A stretch of DNA of 64,000 nucleotides from contig NC_021191.1 in assembly GCF_000389965.1 (NCBI RefSeq), positions 2,047,501 to 2,111,500 of the forward strand, in the 5' to 3' direction. Of the stretch, positions 16,532-25,722 are shown one piece after another (the first letter of the stretch is position 1; the number at the start of each line of letters is the position of its first letter). The notes under the pieces were generated by a model. It was not told where the DNA came from. It was given only the letters and a program-made list of their open reading frames with translations, and ran no database searches. Both the position numbers and the translations under genes were made by a program. Origin of the DNA: Actinoplanes sp. N902-109. Lineage in GTDB: Bacteria > Actinomycetota > Actinomycetes > Mycobacteriales > Micromonosporaceae.

Positions 16532-16978
16532 TCAGCTCAGCGTGCCGAGGGTGCCCAGCGGGACAGCCCCGCCGCGGCGGGCGCGCAGCATGCCGGCGAT
16601 GGTCCGGCCGGTGGTGACCGGGTCGAGCGGGTAGACCAGGGTCTCGTCGACCTGGGCGAAGGCGGCCAGCCAGCGGTCGGCCGGGCGGGCGATCACGACG
16701 CAGGTGGGCGGCGGATCGGGGTATTCGTCCTTGGTCTGGCGGGCGATGCCGAGGCCGCCGGCCGGGCTGGCCTCGCCGTCGAGCACCATCAAGTCGATCT
16801 CGTAGTCGTCGAGCAGCCGCCGGCAGTCCTCCCACGTGGCCGCGTCGGTGAACTCGACCCGCAGGTCGGCCGCCGGACGCACGCCGATGGCGAGGCGGAT
16901 CTTGTCGCGGACCGTGCTGTCATCGCTGTAGAGCAGGACCGTGTAGGTGTCCGGCTCGGGCTTGCTGTCGTCGCTCAT
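16532..16978 (-). CDS. CheY-like receiver-domain protein
   Basis: Encodes 148 residues. The layout resembles a response-regulator receiver: [15 protein letters not shown] at the N-terminus supplies the acidic pair, [15 protein letters not shown] supplies the candidate phospho-Asp, and [15 protein letters not shown] follows. No output domain is present. No partner kinase is adjacent. The terminal PLGTLGTLS tail is unstructured. It precedes trpD by 31 bp on the same strand. A link with respiration or tryptophan synthesis would be guesswork. Confidence 0.78.
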   Translation of the reverse strand: MSDDSKPEPDTYTVLLYSDDSTVRDKIRLAIGVRPAADLRVEFTDAATWEDCRRLLDDYEIDLMVLDGEASPAGGLGIARQTKDEYPDPPPTCVVIARPADRWLAAFAQVDETLVYPLDPVTTGRTIAGMLRARRGGAVPLGTLGTLS

Positions 16979-17022
16979 GATTCGCCCCGGCTTCCCACGC
17001 TCGTAGGTGCCCGCTGATGTTA

Positions 17023-18015
17023 CTAAACCGGTCGGTCGGGGTCGGGCTGTGGTCGTACGGTGGCGTTCTGGTTTGTGATCTTGGTCGCCGCGGTGGCAGC
17101 GGCCGCGGCCTCCTCGGCCTCGGCCCGGTCCAAGGCCCGGTCGATGCGCTTGGCCTCGCGTTCCGACTGCTTGACCCACTGGAGCACCAGGATGCCCAGC
17201 ATGGTGACGCTCACGATCTCGCCGCCGGCCCAGAGGATGCCGCCCGCGGTGACCTGGTCGGACTGCGGGGTGACCCAGCTCAGGTGCAGGTTGGGGTACC
17301 AATCGCCGCCGAGCAGCGTCTTGCTCTGCATGATCGTCAGACCGAGGACCGTGTGGAACGGCACCGACAGCACCATGAGCAGCGCACGGGCCGGATAGGG
17401 CCACCGGTTGGGCAGCGGGTCGAGGCCCAGCAGCGGCCAGAAGAACAGGCAGCCGGTGACGATGAAGTGGAGGTGGATGAACTCGTGCAACCACTCGTGC
17501 TCCAGCGTGGCCCGGTACAGGCCGGTGAAGTAGAGCACGAACGGGTTGGCGATGAAGATCCCGAACGCCACCAGCGGGAACGTCAGCACCCTCGCGACCC
17601 GGCTGTGCACGACCGTCAGGACCGCCTTGCGGCTCTGTTTCGGCAGCGTACGAAGGGCAAGGGTGACCGGGGCGCCGAGCGCGAGGAAGATCGGGCCCAT
17701 CATGGACAGGACCATGTGCTGCACCATGTGCACGCTGAGCAGCGTTGTGTCGTACGCCTCTATGCCGGTGACTGTGACGAGCGCGATGCTGCCGAGCCCG
17801 CCGAGCAGGAACGCCACCGTACGCCCGGTGGGCCAGGAGTCGCCGCGTTGTTTGAGCCGGTGCACGCCGTACAGGTAAAGGGCCGCCGCGATCAGCAGGA
17901 AGAGGGCGATCAGGCTGGTCAGACGGATCTGGGTGAAGATCTCACCCACGCTGAACGGCGGAGGAACAGTATCCTCCGCCACGACCACGAGCGCGGGCGT
18001 TTCGACGAGTTGCAC
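17023..18015 (-). CDS. Cytochrome c oxidase assembly protein, caa3 CtaG type
   Basis: Encodes 330 residues with about seven transmembrane helices. Conserved blocks VHMVQHMVLSMMGPIFLALG and HEFIHLHFIVTGCLFFW carry the His residues typical of the CtaG-like (DUF1404/caa3_CtaG) family, which takes part in copper delivery or assembly of the oxidase. The last 45 residues are a charged Ala-rich coiled stretch. GTG 18015 is the start; TAGCCT at 18022-18027 lies 6 nt before it, suggesting leaderless mRNA. Divergent from ctaE, which supports the role. Confidence 0.88.
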   Translation of the reverse strand: MQLVETPALVVVAEDTVPPPFSVGEIFTQIRLTSLIALFLLIAAALYLYGVHRLKQRGDSWPTGRTVAFLLGGLGSIALVTVTGIEAYDTTLLSVHMVQHMVLSMMGPIFLALGAPVTLALRTLPKQSRKAVLTVVHSRVARVLTFPLVAFGIFIANPFVLYFTGLYRATLEHEWLHEFIHLHFIVTGCLFFWPLLGLDPLPNRWPYPARALLMVLSVPFHTVLGLTIMQSKTLLGGDWYPNLHLSWVTPQSDQVTAGGILWAGGEIVSVTMLGILVLQWVKQSEREAKRIDRALDRAEAEEAAAAATAATKITNQNATVRPQPDPDRPV

Positions 18016-18124
18016 CCCTTGAGGCTAGGCCCGGCGGCCCTCCGCGCGTTCTACCGGGGAGCGACACGAGGCGGATTCGGCCCCCCGTGACATGGAGAGG
18101 TGATCGCGGAGCAATAATGAGCCC

Positions 18125-18724
18125 GTGACAGCGGCCCCAGCCATCGACAAGAGCCGGATCCACTCGCTGACCCGTCCCAACATGGTCAGCGTCGGGACCA
18201 TTGTGTGGCTCTCCAGCGAGCTCATGTTCTTCGCGGCTCTGTTCGCCATGTATTTCGCGATCCGCGCGGCGGACTACAGCATGTGGGAAGAGCACACCAA
18301 AGAGCTCAACATCCCGTACGCGACGACGTTCACGGTCATCCTCGTGCTGTCGTCGGTGACCTGCCAGCTCGGCGTTTTCGCGGCAGAGAAGGGTGACGTG
18401 CACGCGCTGCGGCGCTGGTTCACGATCACCTTCGTCATGGGCTTGATCTTCGTGCTCGGGCAGGCGAACGAGTACCGCAACCTGGTCCACGAGGGCATCA
18501 AGATCAACGGCGATGGCTACGGATCGATGTTCTACCTCACGACGGGCTTCCACGGCTTGCACGTCACGGGCGGTCTGATCGCCTTCATCATCTACATGAT
18601 CCGCACCACCATGGGCCGGTTCACCCCGGCGCAGGCCACCTCGGCGATCGTCGTGTCGTACTACTGGCACTTCGTCGATGTGGTGTGGATCGCGCTGTTC
18701 GCCATGATCTATTGGCTTCAGTAG
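18125..18724 (+). CDS. ctaE: Cytochrome c oxidase subunit III
   Basis: Encodes 199 residues with five membrane helices. Conserved segments include [34 protein letters not shown] and [11 protein letters not shown]. It is the actinobacterial short subunit III lacking the first two helices. GTG 18125 is the start; AATAAT at 18113-18118 ends 6 nt before it and no ribosome site is seen, so it is probably leaderless. qcrC follows after 50 nt, beginning the ctaE-qcrCAB unit. Confidence 0.95.
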   Translation: MTAAPAIDKSRIHSLTRPNMVSVGTIVWLSSELMFFAALFAMYFAIRAADYSMWEEHTKELNIPYATTFTVILVLSSVTCQLGVFAAEKGDVHALRRWFTITFVMGLIFVLGQANEYRNLVHEGIKINGDGYGSMFYLTTGFHGLHVTGGLIAFIIYMIRTTMGRFTPAQATSAIVVSYYWHFVDVVWIALFAMIYWLQ

Positions 18725-18774
18725 CCCGCCGCCGTCCGTGAGTTTCAAGGTCAAGACCCAGAGGGACACAGCCC

Positions 18775-19623
18775 ATGACTTCTGACACCCCCGCCGGACG
18801 GCGCTTCCGGGTGTTCAACCGGCGGCGTTCCGCGCCGAGCCGCGCCCGTCGGCGTGCCGGTGCCGCGGTGCGCATGATCGCCGCGCTCGCCCTCGCCGGT
18901 GGCGTCTACACCGCCTTCGCCCCGGGCGCCTTCGCCGAGGACGACACGCAGCTGTCGACCGCGGCGCAGGAAGGCCAGGCGCTCTTCAACAACAGCTGCG
19001 TCACCTGCCACGGCCGCAACGCCGAGGGTGTCGAGGGACGTGGCCCGAGCCTGGTCGGCGTCGGGTCCGCGGCGGTAGAGTTCCAGGTGGGCACCGGCCG
19101 GATGCCGATGACCCGCCAGGAGGCGCAGGCCGAGCAGAAGCGCCCGGTGTTCAACGAGACGCAGACCAAGCAGCTGGGTCAGTACATCCAGGAGCTCGGC
19201 GGCGGCCCGCAGATCCCGGCCGGTTCGCTGACCAAGAACGTCAAGACCGACCCCGAGGCGCTGGCCTCCGGCGGTGAGCTGTTCCGGCTCAACTGCGCGC
19301 AGTGCCACGGCAACGTCGGTGCCGGTGGTGCGCTCTCGTCCGGCAAGTACGCGCCGGCTCTGCACGACCCGACCCCGCAGCAGATCTACGGCGCCATGCT
19401 GACCGGCCCGCAGAACATGCCGGTGTTCGGCGACAACGAGCTGACACCGGAGCAGAAGACCGAGATCATCACGTACATCACGCAGCAGATCCAGGAGGAC
19501 AAGGACCCGGGTGGTCTGTTCAACCTGGGTGGCTACGGCCCGGCGACCGAGGGTCTGGCGATCTTCGTTGTCGGCATCACGATCCTGGTGTTCGCATCGC
19601 TGTGGATTGCGGGGAAGTCATGA
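18775..19623 (+). CDS. qcrC: Cytochrome bcc complex di-haem cytochrome c subunit
   Basis: Encodes 282 residues. A basic N-terminus and hydrophobic signal/anchor (residues about 30-55) precede two haem c motifs, C75-VTC-H79 and C174-AQC-H178. A C-terminal helix (EGLAIFVVGITILVFASLW) anchors it. Two fused cytochrome c domains replace a separate soluble cytochrome c and pass electrons directly to CtaC. ATG 18775 follows AGAGGG. The stop overlaps qcrA by ATGA. Confidence 0.96.
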   Translation: MTSDTPAGRRFRVFNRRRSAPSRARRRAGAAVRMIAALALAGGVYTAFAPGAFAEDDTQLSTAAQEGQALFNNSCVTCHGRNAEGVEGRGPSLVGVGSAAVEFQVGTGRMPMTRQEAQAEQKRPVFNETQTKQLGQYIQELGGGPQIPAGSLTKNVKTDPEALASGGELFRLNCAQCHGNVGAGGALSSGKYAPALHDPTPQQIYGAMLTGPQNMPVFGDNELTPEQKTEIITYITQQIQEDKDPGGLFNLGGYGPATEGLAIFVVGITILVFASLWIAGKS

Positions 19624-20729
19624 CCGTCACTCACGAGGACTCGCACGGGCACGGCTCCCAGGCGGAGGCCGTCGATGTCAACGACCCGAAGCTGTCCCGC
19701 TTCGACATCGTGCGCGAGGGCGCCCGGCGTGACGACATCGAGATCGTCACGTACGAGTCGCAGTTCGAGGGCTCGAACTCCAAGGCCGAGAAGCGCGTCG
19801 TGCGCAACATCTCCTTGCTGTTCATCATCTCGGGTCTCGCGGCGCTGGCGTTCGTCGTCTTCTTCATCGTCTGGCCGTGGAAGTTCGCGCTCGGCCACAA
19901 CCTGAGCGACTACTACACGCCGATCCTTGGCATCACGCTGGGCATTTCGCTGTTCGCGCTCGGCTTCGCGATCCTGGCCTGGGCCAAGAAGCTGCTGCCG
20001 CACGAGGTCTCGATCCAGGACCGGCACAACCAGCCGTCCAGCGACGAGGACCGGCTGATCACCGGTCAGACCATGGCCTACCTGGTCGACGAGCTGGGCG
20101 TGCAGCGCCGGCCGCTGCTCAAGGGTGCGATCGGGCTCGGCCTGGCGCCGCTCGGGCTGGCCGCCGCCGCGCCGCTGATCGGTGGCCTGATCGAAAACCC
20201 GCACAAGGGCGACGAGCCGATGATGTACCACACCGGCTTCGACCCCGTGCCGCAGAACGGCAAGCTGGTCCAGCTCACCCGCGAGGACGGCAGCCCGGTC
20301 CGGCCCGAGGACGTCAGCGTCGGCGGTCAGATCACGGTCTTCCCCGGCATCCCGGGCGGCTCGACCAACAAGTACGCCGACTCGCCGACCCTGCTGGTGC
20401 ACCTGCGTGAGCAGGACGCCGCCGAGGCCCGCGCGGCCACCGAGAGCGACAAGACCAACAAGGGCTTCATGTACGGCAACTACGTGGCGTACTCGAAGAT
20501 CTGCACGCACGCCGGCTGCCCCGCCAGCCTGTACGAGCAGCAGACCAACCGGTTGCTCTGCCCGTGCCACCAGTCGCAGTTCCTGATCACCGACAACGCT
20601 CGCCCGATCTTCGGACCGGCCAGCCGCCGCCTGCCTATGTTGCCACTTCAGCTGGACGCCGAGGGGTATTTCGTGGCAGCGTCGGATTACCGCGAAGTAA
20701 TCGGACCCGACTTCTGGGAGCGGCCATGA
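19620..20729 (+). CDS. qcrA: Cytochrome bcc complex Rieske iron-sulfur subunit
   Basis: Encodes 369 residues. Three N-terminal membrane helices, the actinobacterial arrangement, precede the Rieske domain. The [2Fe-2S] ligands are in CTHAGC (Cys295, His297; disulfide Cys300) and CPCH (Cys314, His317; disulfide Cys316). ATG 19620 overlaps the qcrC stop; the stop overlaps qcrB. The twin 4-bp overlaps imply fixed subunit stoichiometry by coupled translation. Confidence 0.96.
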   Translation: MTVTHEDSHGHGSQAEAVDVNDPKLSRFDIVREGARRDDIEIVTYESQFEGSNSKAEKRVVRNISLLFIISGLAALAFVVFFIVWPWKFALGHNLSDYYTPILGITLGISLFALGFAILAWAKKLLPHEVSIQDRHNQPSSDEDRLITGQTMAYLVDELGVQRRPLLKGAIGLGLAPLGLAAAAPLIGGLIENPHKGDEPMMYHTGFDPVPQNGKLVQLTREDGSPVRPEDVSVGGQITVFPGIPGGSTNKYADSPTLLVHLREQDAAEARAATESDKTNKGFMYGNYVAYSKICTHAGCPASLYEQQTNRLLCPCHQSQFLITDNARPIFGPASRRLPMLPLQLDAEGYFVAASDYREVIGPDFWERP

Positions 20730-22345
20730 AACGCCGGAAGCTGGACCTGGCCCAGGTCCCCGCGAACATCGGCAAGGGTGCTGATGATCGCTATCAGGTG
20801 GCGACCCCGCTGCGTGGCCTGCTGAACAAGGTCTTCCCCGACCACTGGTCGTTCCTGCTCGGCGAGATCGCGCTGTTCTCCTTCATCGTCCTGCTGCTGA
20901 GCGGCGTGTTCCTGACGCTGTTCTTCGACCCGTCGATGCGCGAGGTCACCTATGACGGGCCCTACACCGCGCTGCGCGGTGTGGAGATGTCGGCGGCGTA
21001 CGAATCCTCGCTCCGGCTCTCGTTCGAGGTCCGCGGCGGTCTGTTCATGCGGCAGATGCACCACTGGGCGGCGCTGCTGTTCATGGCGTCGATCGTCGTG
21101 CACATGGCCCGCGTGTTCTTCACCGGTGCGTTCCGCAAGCCGCGTGAGGCCAACTGGACCATCGGCATCATCCTGTTCCTGCTCGGCTTCTTCGCCGGCT
21201 TCACCGGCTACTCGCTCCCCGACGACGGCCTCTCCGGCACCGGCCTGCGCATCGCCTCGGCGATCATGCTGTCCATCCCGGTCGTGGGCACCTGGCTCTC
21301 GGCGGCGGTCTTCGGCGGTGAGTACCCCGGCGAGCTGATCATCGGCCGCTTCTACATCGCGCACGTGCTGCTCATCCCGGGTGGTCTGCTCGCCCTGATC
21401 AGCGCCCACCTGGGTCTGGTCTTCAAGCAGAAGCACACCCAGTGGCCCGGCCCGATGCGGACCAACGACAACGTCGTGGGCGAGCGGATGTTCCCGCGGT
21501 ACGCGCTCAAGCAGGGCGGCTTCTTCATGGCCGTCTTCGGCACGGTGGCGCTGCTGGCCGGTCTGTTCCAGATCAACCCGATCTGGCTGTTCGGGCCGTA
21601 CCTGGCCTCGGCGGTCTCCTCGGCGAGCCAGCCCGACTGGTACGTCATGTTCATGGACGGCCTGGTCCGGCTCATGCCCGCCTGGCAGATCAACATCCCG
21701 ATCGGGGACGGCTACGTCCTGCCGCCGCTGTTCTGGCCCGCGGTGGTCGGCCTCGGCGCGCTGTTCACGCTGCCGATGCTCTACCCCACGATCGAGGCGC
21801 GGCGGCTCAAGGACCACAAGAGCCACCACCTGCTCCAGCGCCCGCGGGACGCGCCCGAGCGTACGGGTGTCGGCGCCATGGCGTTCACGTTCTTCACGAT
21901 CGCCACGCTGTCCGGCGCCAACGACGTCATCGCCGACAAGTTCCACATCAGCCTGAACGCGATGACCTGGGCCGGCCGTATCGGTCTGCTGATCCTGCCG
22001 CCGCTGGCCTACCGGCTGTCCGTGCGTATCTGCCTCGGTCTGCAGCAGCACGACCGCGAGGTGCTGGCGCACGGCGTGGAGACCGGCATCATCCGGCGCC
22101 TGCCGGACGGTCGCTTCGAAGAGGTGCACCAGCCGCTCGGCCCAGTGGACGACCACGGTCACCCGCTGCCGCTCGAATACGCCGGCTGGGTCGTTCCGAA
22201 GAAGATGAACCGCGTCGGTGCGCTCGCCCCGGCCATCAAGGGCTTCTTCTTCCCGATCGAGAAGCCGGCCGAGGCTCCGGTCTCCCCGGCCGTCCCGCCG
22301 GTCGCCGGCTCCAGCACCCGCGAGGAGATCACCTCCGGGCGCTGA
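20726..22345 (+). CDS. qcrB: Cytochrome bcc complex cytochrome b subunit
   Basis: Encodes 539 residues with eight or more membrane helices. The quinol-oxidising protein holds two haem b groups; [20 protein letters not shown] and [20 protein letters not shown] carry the ligand His pairs. The C-terminal extension of about 120 residues is typical of actinobacterial QcrB. This subunit is the known target of telacebec-class inhibitors in mycobacteria (established knowledge). ATG 20726 overlaps the qcrA stop. A strong hairpin follows. Confidence 0.96.
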   Translation: MKRRKLDLAQVPANIGKGADDRYQVATPLRGLLNKVFPDHWSFLLGEIALFSFIVLLLSGVFLTLFFDPSMREVTYDGPYTALRGVEMSAAYESSLRLSFEVRGGLFMRQMHHWAALLFMASIVVHMARVFFTGAFRKPREANWTIGIILFLLGFFAGFTGYSLPDDGLSGTGLRIASAIMLSIPVVGTWLSAAVFGGEYPGELIIGRFYIAHVLLIPGGLLALISAHLGLVFKQKHTQWPGPMRTNDNVVGERMFPRYALKQGGFFMAVFGTVALLAGLFQINPIWLFGPYLASAVSSASQPDWYVMFMDGLVRLMPAWQINIPIGDGYVLPPLFWPAVVGLGALFTLPMLYPTIEARRLKDHKSHHLLQRPRDAPERTGVGAMAFTFFTIATLSGANDVIADKFHISLNAMTWAGRIGLLILPPLAYRLSVRICLGLQQHDREVLAHGVETGIIRRLPDGRFEEVHQPLGPVDDHGHPLPLEYAGWVVPKKMNRVGALAPAIKGFFFPIEKPAEAPVSPAVPPVAGSSTREEITSGR

Positions 22346-22423
22346 CCAGGGCTGACGGCAGCGCGAGAAGGCGCTGACGACGGTCGTCGCGGGTGTCTCC
22401 CGCGGCAGAACAAGGTTTGACCA

Positions 22424-22457
22424 CGAAGGGGTCCCGCTCACGAGCGGGACCCCTTCG
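22424..22457. terminator. Bidirectional terminator between qcrB and the convergent secreted-protein gene
   Basis: A 16-bp perfect inverted repeat (CGAAGGGGTCCCGCTC at 22424-22439 with its complement at 22442-22457). No T-tract is present, so efficiency is uncertain. It lies between two convergent genes and can serve both. Confidence 0.7.
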
Positions 22458-22469
22458 CTGTGTCCGCGG

Positions 22470-22841
22470 TCAGTACTTCCAGCACCAGAAGTTCGGCGGT
22501 ACGACGGTAAACGTCATGCCGCCCCACTTGCCGACGGCGCTGGCCTGCGCTGCGCACACCGTCACGGCGGGCACGCACATGGACGACGCCGCAATCACGC
22601 CGACCGGGCCGCCGAGGGCGCTGGCACCGATGACCTCCTTGCAGGCCCAGATCGCCTTGGCCGGGTCGCGGGCGATGGTGTGCGTCTCCGACTCCATCAG
22701 CAGGTCGTAGCGGTTCCAGTCCATCATGCGGAGGTACGGCGCGGAGTACGCCGCCTCGGCACTGCCCGAGACGCCCACCACGGCGCCGAGACCCAGACCT
22801 GCTGCCAAGGCTGCCCGGGCCACTTTCCCACGGGTGATCAT
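22470..22841 (-). CDS. Small secreted protein of unknown function
   Basis: Encodes 123 residues. A clear Sec signal peptide (MITRGKVARAALAAG, hydrophobic core, cleavage near SAEA-AY) is followed by about 90 residues with four Cys (WACKE, SSMCVP, TVCAAQ, FWCWKY), enough for two disulfides. It ends WCWKY. ATG 22841 follows AGGAGG 8-9 nt upstream, so translation should be strong. No family recognised. It is convergent with qcrB, and no functional link can be claimed. Confidence 0.8.
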   Translation of the reverse strand: MITRGKVARAALAAGLGLGAVVGVSGSAEAAYSAPYLRMMDWNRYDLLMESETHTIARDPAKAIWACKEVIGASALGGPVGVIAASSMCVPAVTVCAAQASAVGKWGGMTFTVVPPNFWCWKY

Positions 22842-23047
22842 GACCGTTTCCTCCTGGTAGTCGTGCTTGTTCTGTCCTGACCCTTTCTACGGACGGGCTG
22901 TCGCAGACTTGTCGCACTGCGACGTGCGACAACGGAGGAGGGGGCGCTTTCGCACCCCGTGAGAGGGAGCGGCGCCGTCGTACTGCTACTCGGTCGTGTG
23001 CGGCAGGGGAGAAGGGGAAAAGGTAACCGGACAACGCGGGAGGACTG

Positions 23048-23980
23048 GTGCAGGATCAGGAAGCGGTCCGGCAGACTGCCGACCGGTTGAGAGAGCTGCT
23101 CACCGAGCACCTGCCCTATCGGGACCGGTGGGCGACATCGCCGGGGAACCATGTGGACCAGGGCCGGGAGATCAGCCAGGCGCGGGTCGCCGACGTGATC
23201 GCCCATCACCTGTGGGACACCGGGGAGGTGGACGACCGGGACACCGAGCTGCCACGCCGGCTCAAGGACACCGTCAGCCGCGCGCTGGCCGGCACCTTTC
23301 TGAGCCACCGGACGCTGGGGCGGTTCATCGGCGCGTTCGCGATGAGCGACCTGCACAGGTCACAGCTGTGGGCGCTGCGGTCGGGTGGTGATCCCGCGCG
23401 GGTCGTGGTGGTGCCGCCTCCGGACGCCCTGCCTGAGGGGGAGTCCAGCGCGCTGCGGTATCAGACGATCTCGCTGCACGAGTTCCACACCGTCGGGCCG
23501 GACGGGCTGCCCGTCGAGCACCGGACCGTGCACGTGATCCGGGCGCTGGAGCTGGTGCGGGCTTACTCGTACCGGTTCGACACCGACGCCGCCGCCGTCG
23601 AGGTGATCCGCGGTGGCACCGCCGGGCCGGTGAGCCGGACCAGCGAGCCGAAGGTGTTCGCCGTTGAGATCGTGCTCAACCGTCCGGTGCAGGCCGGCGA
23701 GACCGCCTCGTTCGAATATCGCACGGTGCTGAACTACGCGAGCCCACCCGCCCGGGAGTTTCGCCGGGCGTGCCGCCGGCCCGTGGCGAACGTGGAGATG
23801 CACGTCCAGTTCGACGAGGTGATGCTGCCCGGCGCGGTGTGGTGGGCGGCCTGGGCCGGGTTGGACGACCCGGCGCCGACGGATGAGGAACCCGTGGCAC
23901 TGGAGCCGGACGGCTCGGTGCACAAGTATGTCGAGTCGTTCGAGGGTATCGCCGGATTCCGGTGGGAATTCCCCGGCTGA
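23048..23980 (+). CDS. Hypothetical protein, 310 aa
   Basis: I do not recognise this protein. Residues 1-120 are helical and charged, with a helix-turn-helix-like stretch (LGRFIGAFAMSDLHRSQLWAL). Residues 125-310 look beta-rich (HEFHTVGPDGLPVEHRTVHV, ETASFEYRTVLNY) and end KYVESFEGIAGFRWEFPG. No signal peptide or membrane segment. GTG 23048 follows GGGAGG 5 nt upstream, supporting expression. The upstream 200 bp separate it from the divergent secreted-protein gene. It could be a regulator with a sensor domain; that is inference from the N-terminal half only. Confidence 0.75.
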   Translation: MQDQEAVRQTADRLRELLTEHLPYRDRWATSPGNHVDQGREISQARVADVIAHHLWDTGEVDDRDTELPRRLKDTVSRALAGTFLSHRTLGRFIGAFAMSDLHRSQLWALRSGGDPARVVVVPPPDALPEGESSALRYQTISLHEFHTVGPDGLPVEHRTVHVIRALELVRAYSYRFDTDAAAVEVIRGGTAGPVSRTSEPKVFAVEIVLNRPVQAGETASFEYRTVLNYASPPAREFRRACRRPVANVEMHVQFDEVMLPGAVWWAAWAGLDDPAPTDEEPVALEPDGSVHKYVESFEGIAGFRWEFPG

Positions 23981-24011
23981 GTTGCCGGCCGCCGGGCGTG
24001 GTGAGGGCTGG

Positions 24012-24299
24012 TCAGTCGGCTTCGGGGAGGCCGATGGCGAAGGCGTCCTCGAGGTCGTGGCGGGAGTAGGCGCGGAAGGCGATGTGGGACTCGGTGTTGA
24101 GGACGCCGGGGGTCTTGGAGATGCGGCCGGCGATGACCTCGGCGATGTCGTCGAAGTGGGGGACACGGACGATGGCGATCAGGTCGACGTTGCCCGCCAC
24201 GGAGTAGACCTCGCTGACGCCGGGGAGGGCGGCCAGGGCCTCGGCCACCTCCGGGATCGAGTCAGTGGCGCAGTCGATGTGCACGATGGCGGTGTTCAC
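24012..24299 (-). CDS. Lrp/AsnC ligand-binding (RAM) domain protein without DNA-binding domain
   Basis: Encodes 95 residues. The fold of the Lrp effector domain is visible: IVHIDCATDSIPEVAEAL, LPGVSEVYSVAGNVDLIAIV and TPGVLNTESHIAFRAYS. There is no helix-turn-helix, so it is a stand-alone RAM domain. Such proteins bind amino acids or partner with full Lrp proteins. GTG 24299 has GGAGGAG upstream. It lies downstream of the nucleotidyltransferase on the same strand (33 bp). Confidence 0.88.
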   Translation of the reverse strand: MNTAIVHIDCATDSIPEVAEALAALPGVSEVYSVAGNVDLIAIVRVPHFDDIAEVIAGRISKTPGVLNTESHIAFRAYSRHDLEDAFAIGLPEAD

Positions 24300-24332
24300 G
24301 CGAAGCTCCTCCGGTCGGCGTCCCGGTTCATC

Positions 24333-25196
24333 CTATGCAGCGGTCACGGTCAGGTCGGCGCCTGCCCGGATCACGTTCTCCAGCGTTTCGCCGGCGCGCA
24401 CTGTGGCGCCCGGCCAGATGACGCTGCGAGTGATGGTGCCGGCCACCGTTGCGCCCGCGCCGACGACTGATCCGCTGACTGTGCCCGTGATGGTGGCGCC
24501 TGCGCCGACCATGGAGTCGGAGATCGCGCCGGTCACTCGCGCCGAGGGGTCGACCAGGCCGGCGGCCGCGTGCAGGTTGGCGGTCAGGTAGTCGGCGGGC
24601 GTGCCGGTGTCGACGTAGCTGCCGCCGTACCGGATCAGGTGCAGGCTGCCCGCCGCCTCGGCCGGGCGCCAGACGGTCCGGACCAGGTCGGCGAAGGTGT
24701 CGTCGAGCGGGGCGACCCAGCGCCAGGGCAGCAGGGAGAAACCCGCGAAGCGCCGGCCGCTGAACTCGGTGCCGGGGGTGGTGGTGAGCATCCGGACCGT
24801 GTCGCCGTCCCAGCCGTCCAGCAGCGCCGCGATGTCCTTGCCGGGGTCGCGGTGCGGGTCGGCCAGGTAGGCGTCCGCGTTGCCGACGAGGACGCCGCGG
24901 CCGTCGATCCACGACCGGAGCCGGCCGAGACCGCCCGACGTGCCGAGCGGCCCGTCCGGTTCGACCGAGACATGGGTACGGGAACCGACGTGCTCGACGA
25001 TCTGCGGGGCCAGGTAGGCGGCGTTGACGGCCACGCCGGACGGACCGGTGAACCCCAGCGCCTCGACGCGCTGCAGGGCCCGGTCGAGCAGCGCCACGTT
25101 GCCGACCGGGCAGAGCGCCTTGGGCAGCCGCTCGGTCAACGGGCGCAGCCGGCGCCCTTCGCCCGCCGCGAGAATGACAGCGCAGATCTCGGTCAC
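24333..25196 (-). CDS. Sugar-phosphate nucleotidyltransferase with left-handed helix tail
   Basis: Encodes 287 residues. The N-terminal nucleotide-binding motif is AVILAAGEGRRLRPLTERLPKALCPV, with VGNADAYLADP as the metal-binding part, marking the mannose-1-phosphate guanylyltransferase / glucose-1-phosphate thymidylyltransferase class. The C-terminus has hexapeptide-like turns (GAGATITGTVSGSVVGAGATVAG) expected of a beta-helix. Substrate is unassigned. GTG 25196 overlaps the Nudix stop by GTGA, so the two are coupled. The partner Nudix enzyme may hydrolyse nucleotide sugars, which is inference. Confidence 0.85.
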   Translation of the reverse strand: MTEICAVILAAGEGRRLRPLTERLPKALCPVGNVALLDRALQRVEALGFTGPSGVAVNAAYLAPQIVEHVGSRTHVSVEPDGPLGTSGGLGRLRSWIDGRGVLVGNADAYLADPHRDPGKDIAALLDGWDGDTVRMLTTTPGTEFSGRRFAGFSLLPWRWVAPLDDTFADLVRTVWRPAEAAGSLHLIRYGGSYVDTGTPADYLTANLHAAAGLVDPSARVTGAISDSMVGAGATITGTVSGSVVGAGATVAGTITRSVIWPGATVRAGETLENVIRAGADLTVTAA

Positions 25197-25693
25197 GCCT
25201 GCGGGCCGATGCCGTAGAGCCCCAGCAGGTGTTCCGTGCTGGGGGACAGCAGCGGCAGCTCGCCGATCGGGAACCAGCGGGCCTCCAGCACCTCGCCGCC
25301 GTCGACGACGAGTGCGGTGCTCGACGCCGGGACCGCGCCCAGATAGACGGTGTCGACCCAGCCCTTGGCGTGCACGATGGCGTTGGGCACCGCGGGGGTC
25401 AGCTCGTCGGGGTCGATCCGCACGCCCGACTCCTCGTGCAGCTCGCGGGCGGCGCCGACGTGCGGCGGCTCGCCCTTCTTGAGCAGGCCGGCGGGCAGTC
25501 CCCAGCCGGGGCGGCCGGGCTGGCGCAGGAGCAGCAGCCGGCCGGGCTCCTCGGCCTCGGCGTCCCGGACGATGCACACCGCGCCGACCAGGTACTTCGG
25601 CACGAGCAGCCGGACCAGCCGGCGGCGCAGCGGGTGCGGCATCGAGTAGAACGCCTTGTAGGCCGTGCCGCGGACGCGCCGGGGAATGTTCAC
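25193..25693 (-). CDS. Nudix hydrolase
   Basis: Encodes 166 residues. The Nudix box is complete: G-LLKKG-E followed by REL-x-EE-x-GV (GEPPHVGAARELHEESGV). It hydrolyses a nucleoside diphosphate linked to another group; the substrate is unknown. GTG 25693 is preceded by TAGATT (25700-25705) with 6 nt between and no Shine-Dalgarno, so a leaderless start is likely. Coupled to the nucleotidyltransferase by a 4-bp overlap. Confidence 0.92.
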   Translation of the reverse strand: MNIPRRVRGTAYKAFYSMPHPLRRRLVRLLVPKYLVGAVCIVRDAEAEEPGRLLLLRQPGRPGWGLPAGLLKKGEPPHVGAARELHEESGVRIDPDELTPAVPNAIVHAKGWVDTVYLGAVPASSTALVVDGGEVLEARWFPIGELPLLSPSTEHLLGLYGIGPQA

Positions 25694-25722
25694 CGGTTCA
25701 ATCTATCGGTGCCGATCATGGC

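Noticed and set aside
14554..16617. A 687-codon plus-strand open frame running from the repeat region across trpD.
   Set aside because: It lies opposite trpD, changes composition at the gene border and has no recognisable domain.
11876..22345. Missing oxidase subunit I as a sign of a broken respiratory operon.
   Set aside because: In actinobacteria ctaD is normally encoded elsewhere, and all genes present are intact.
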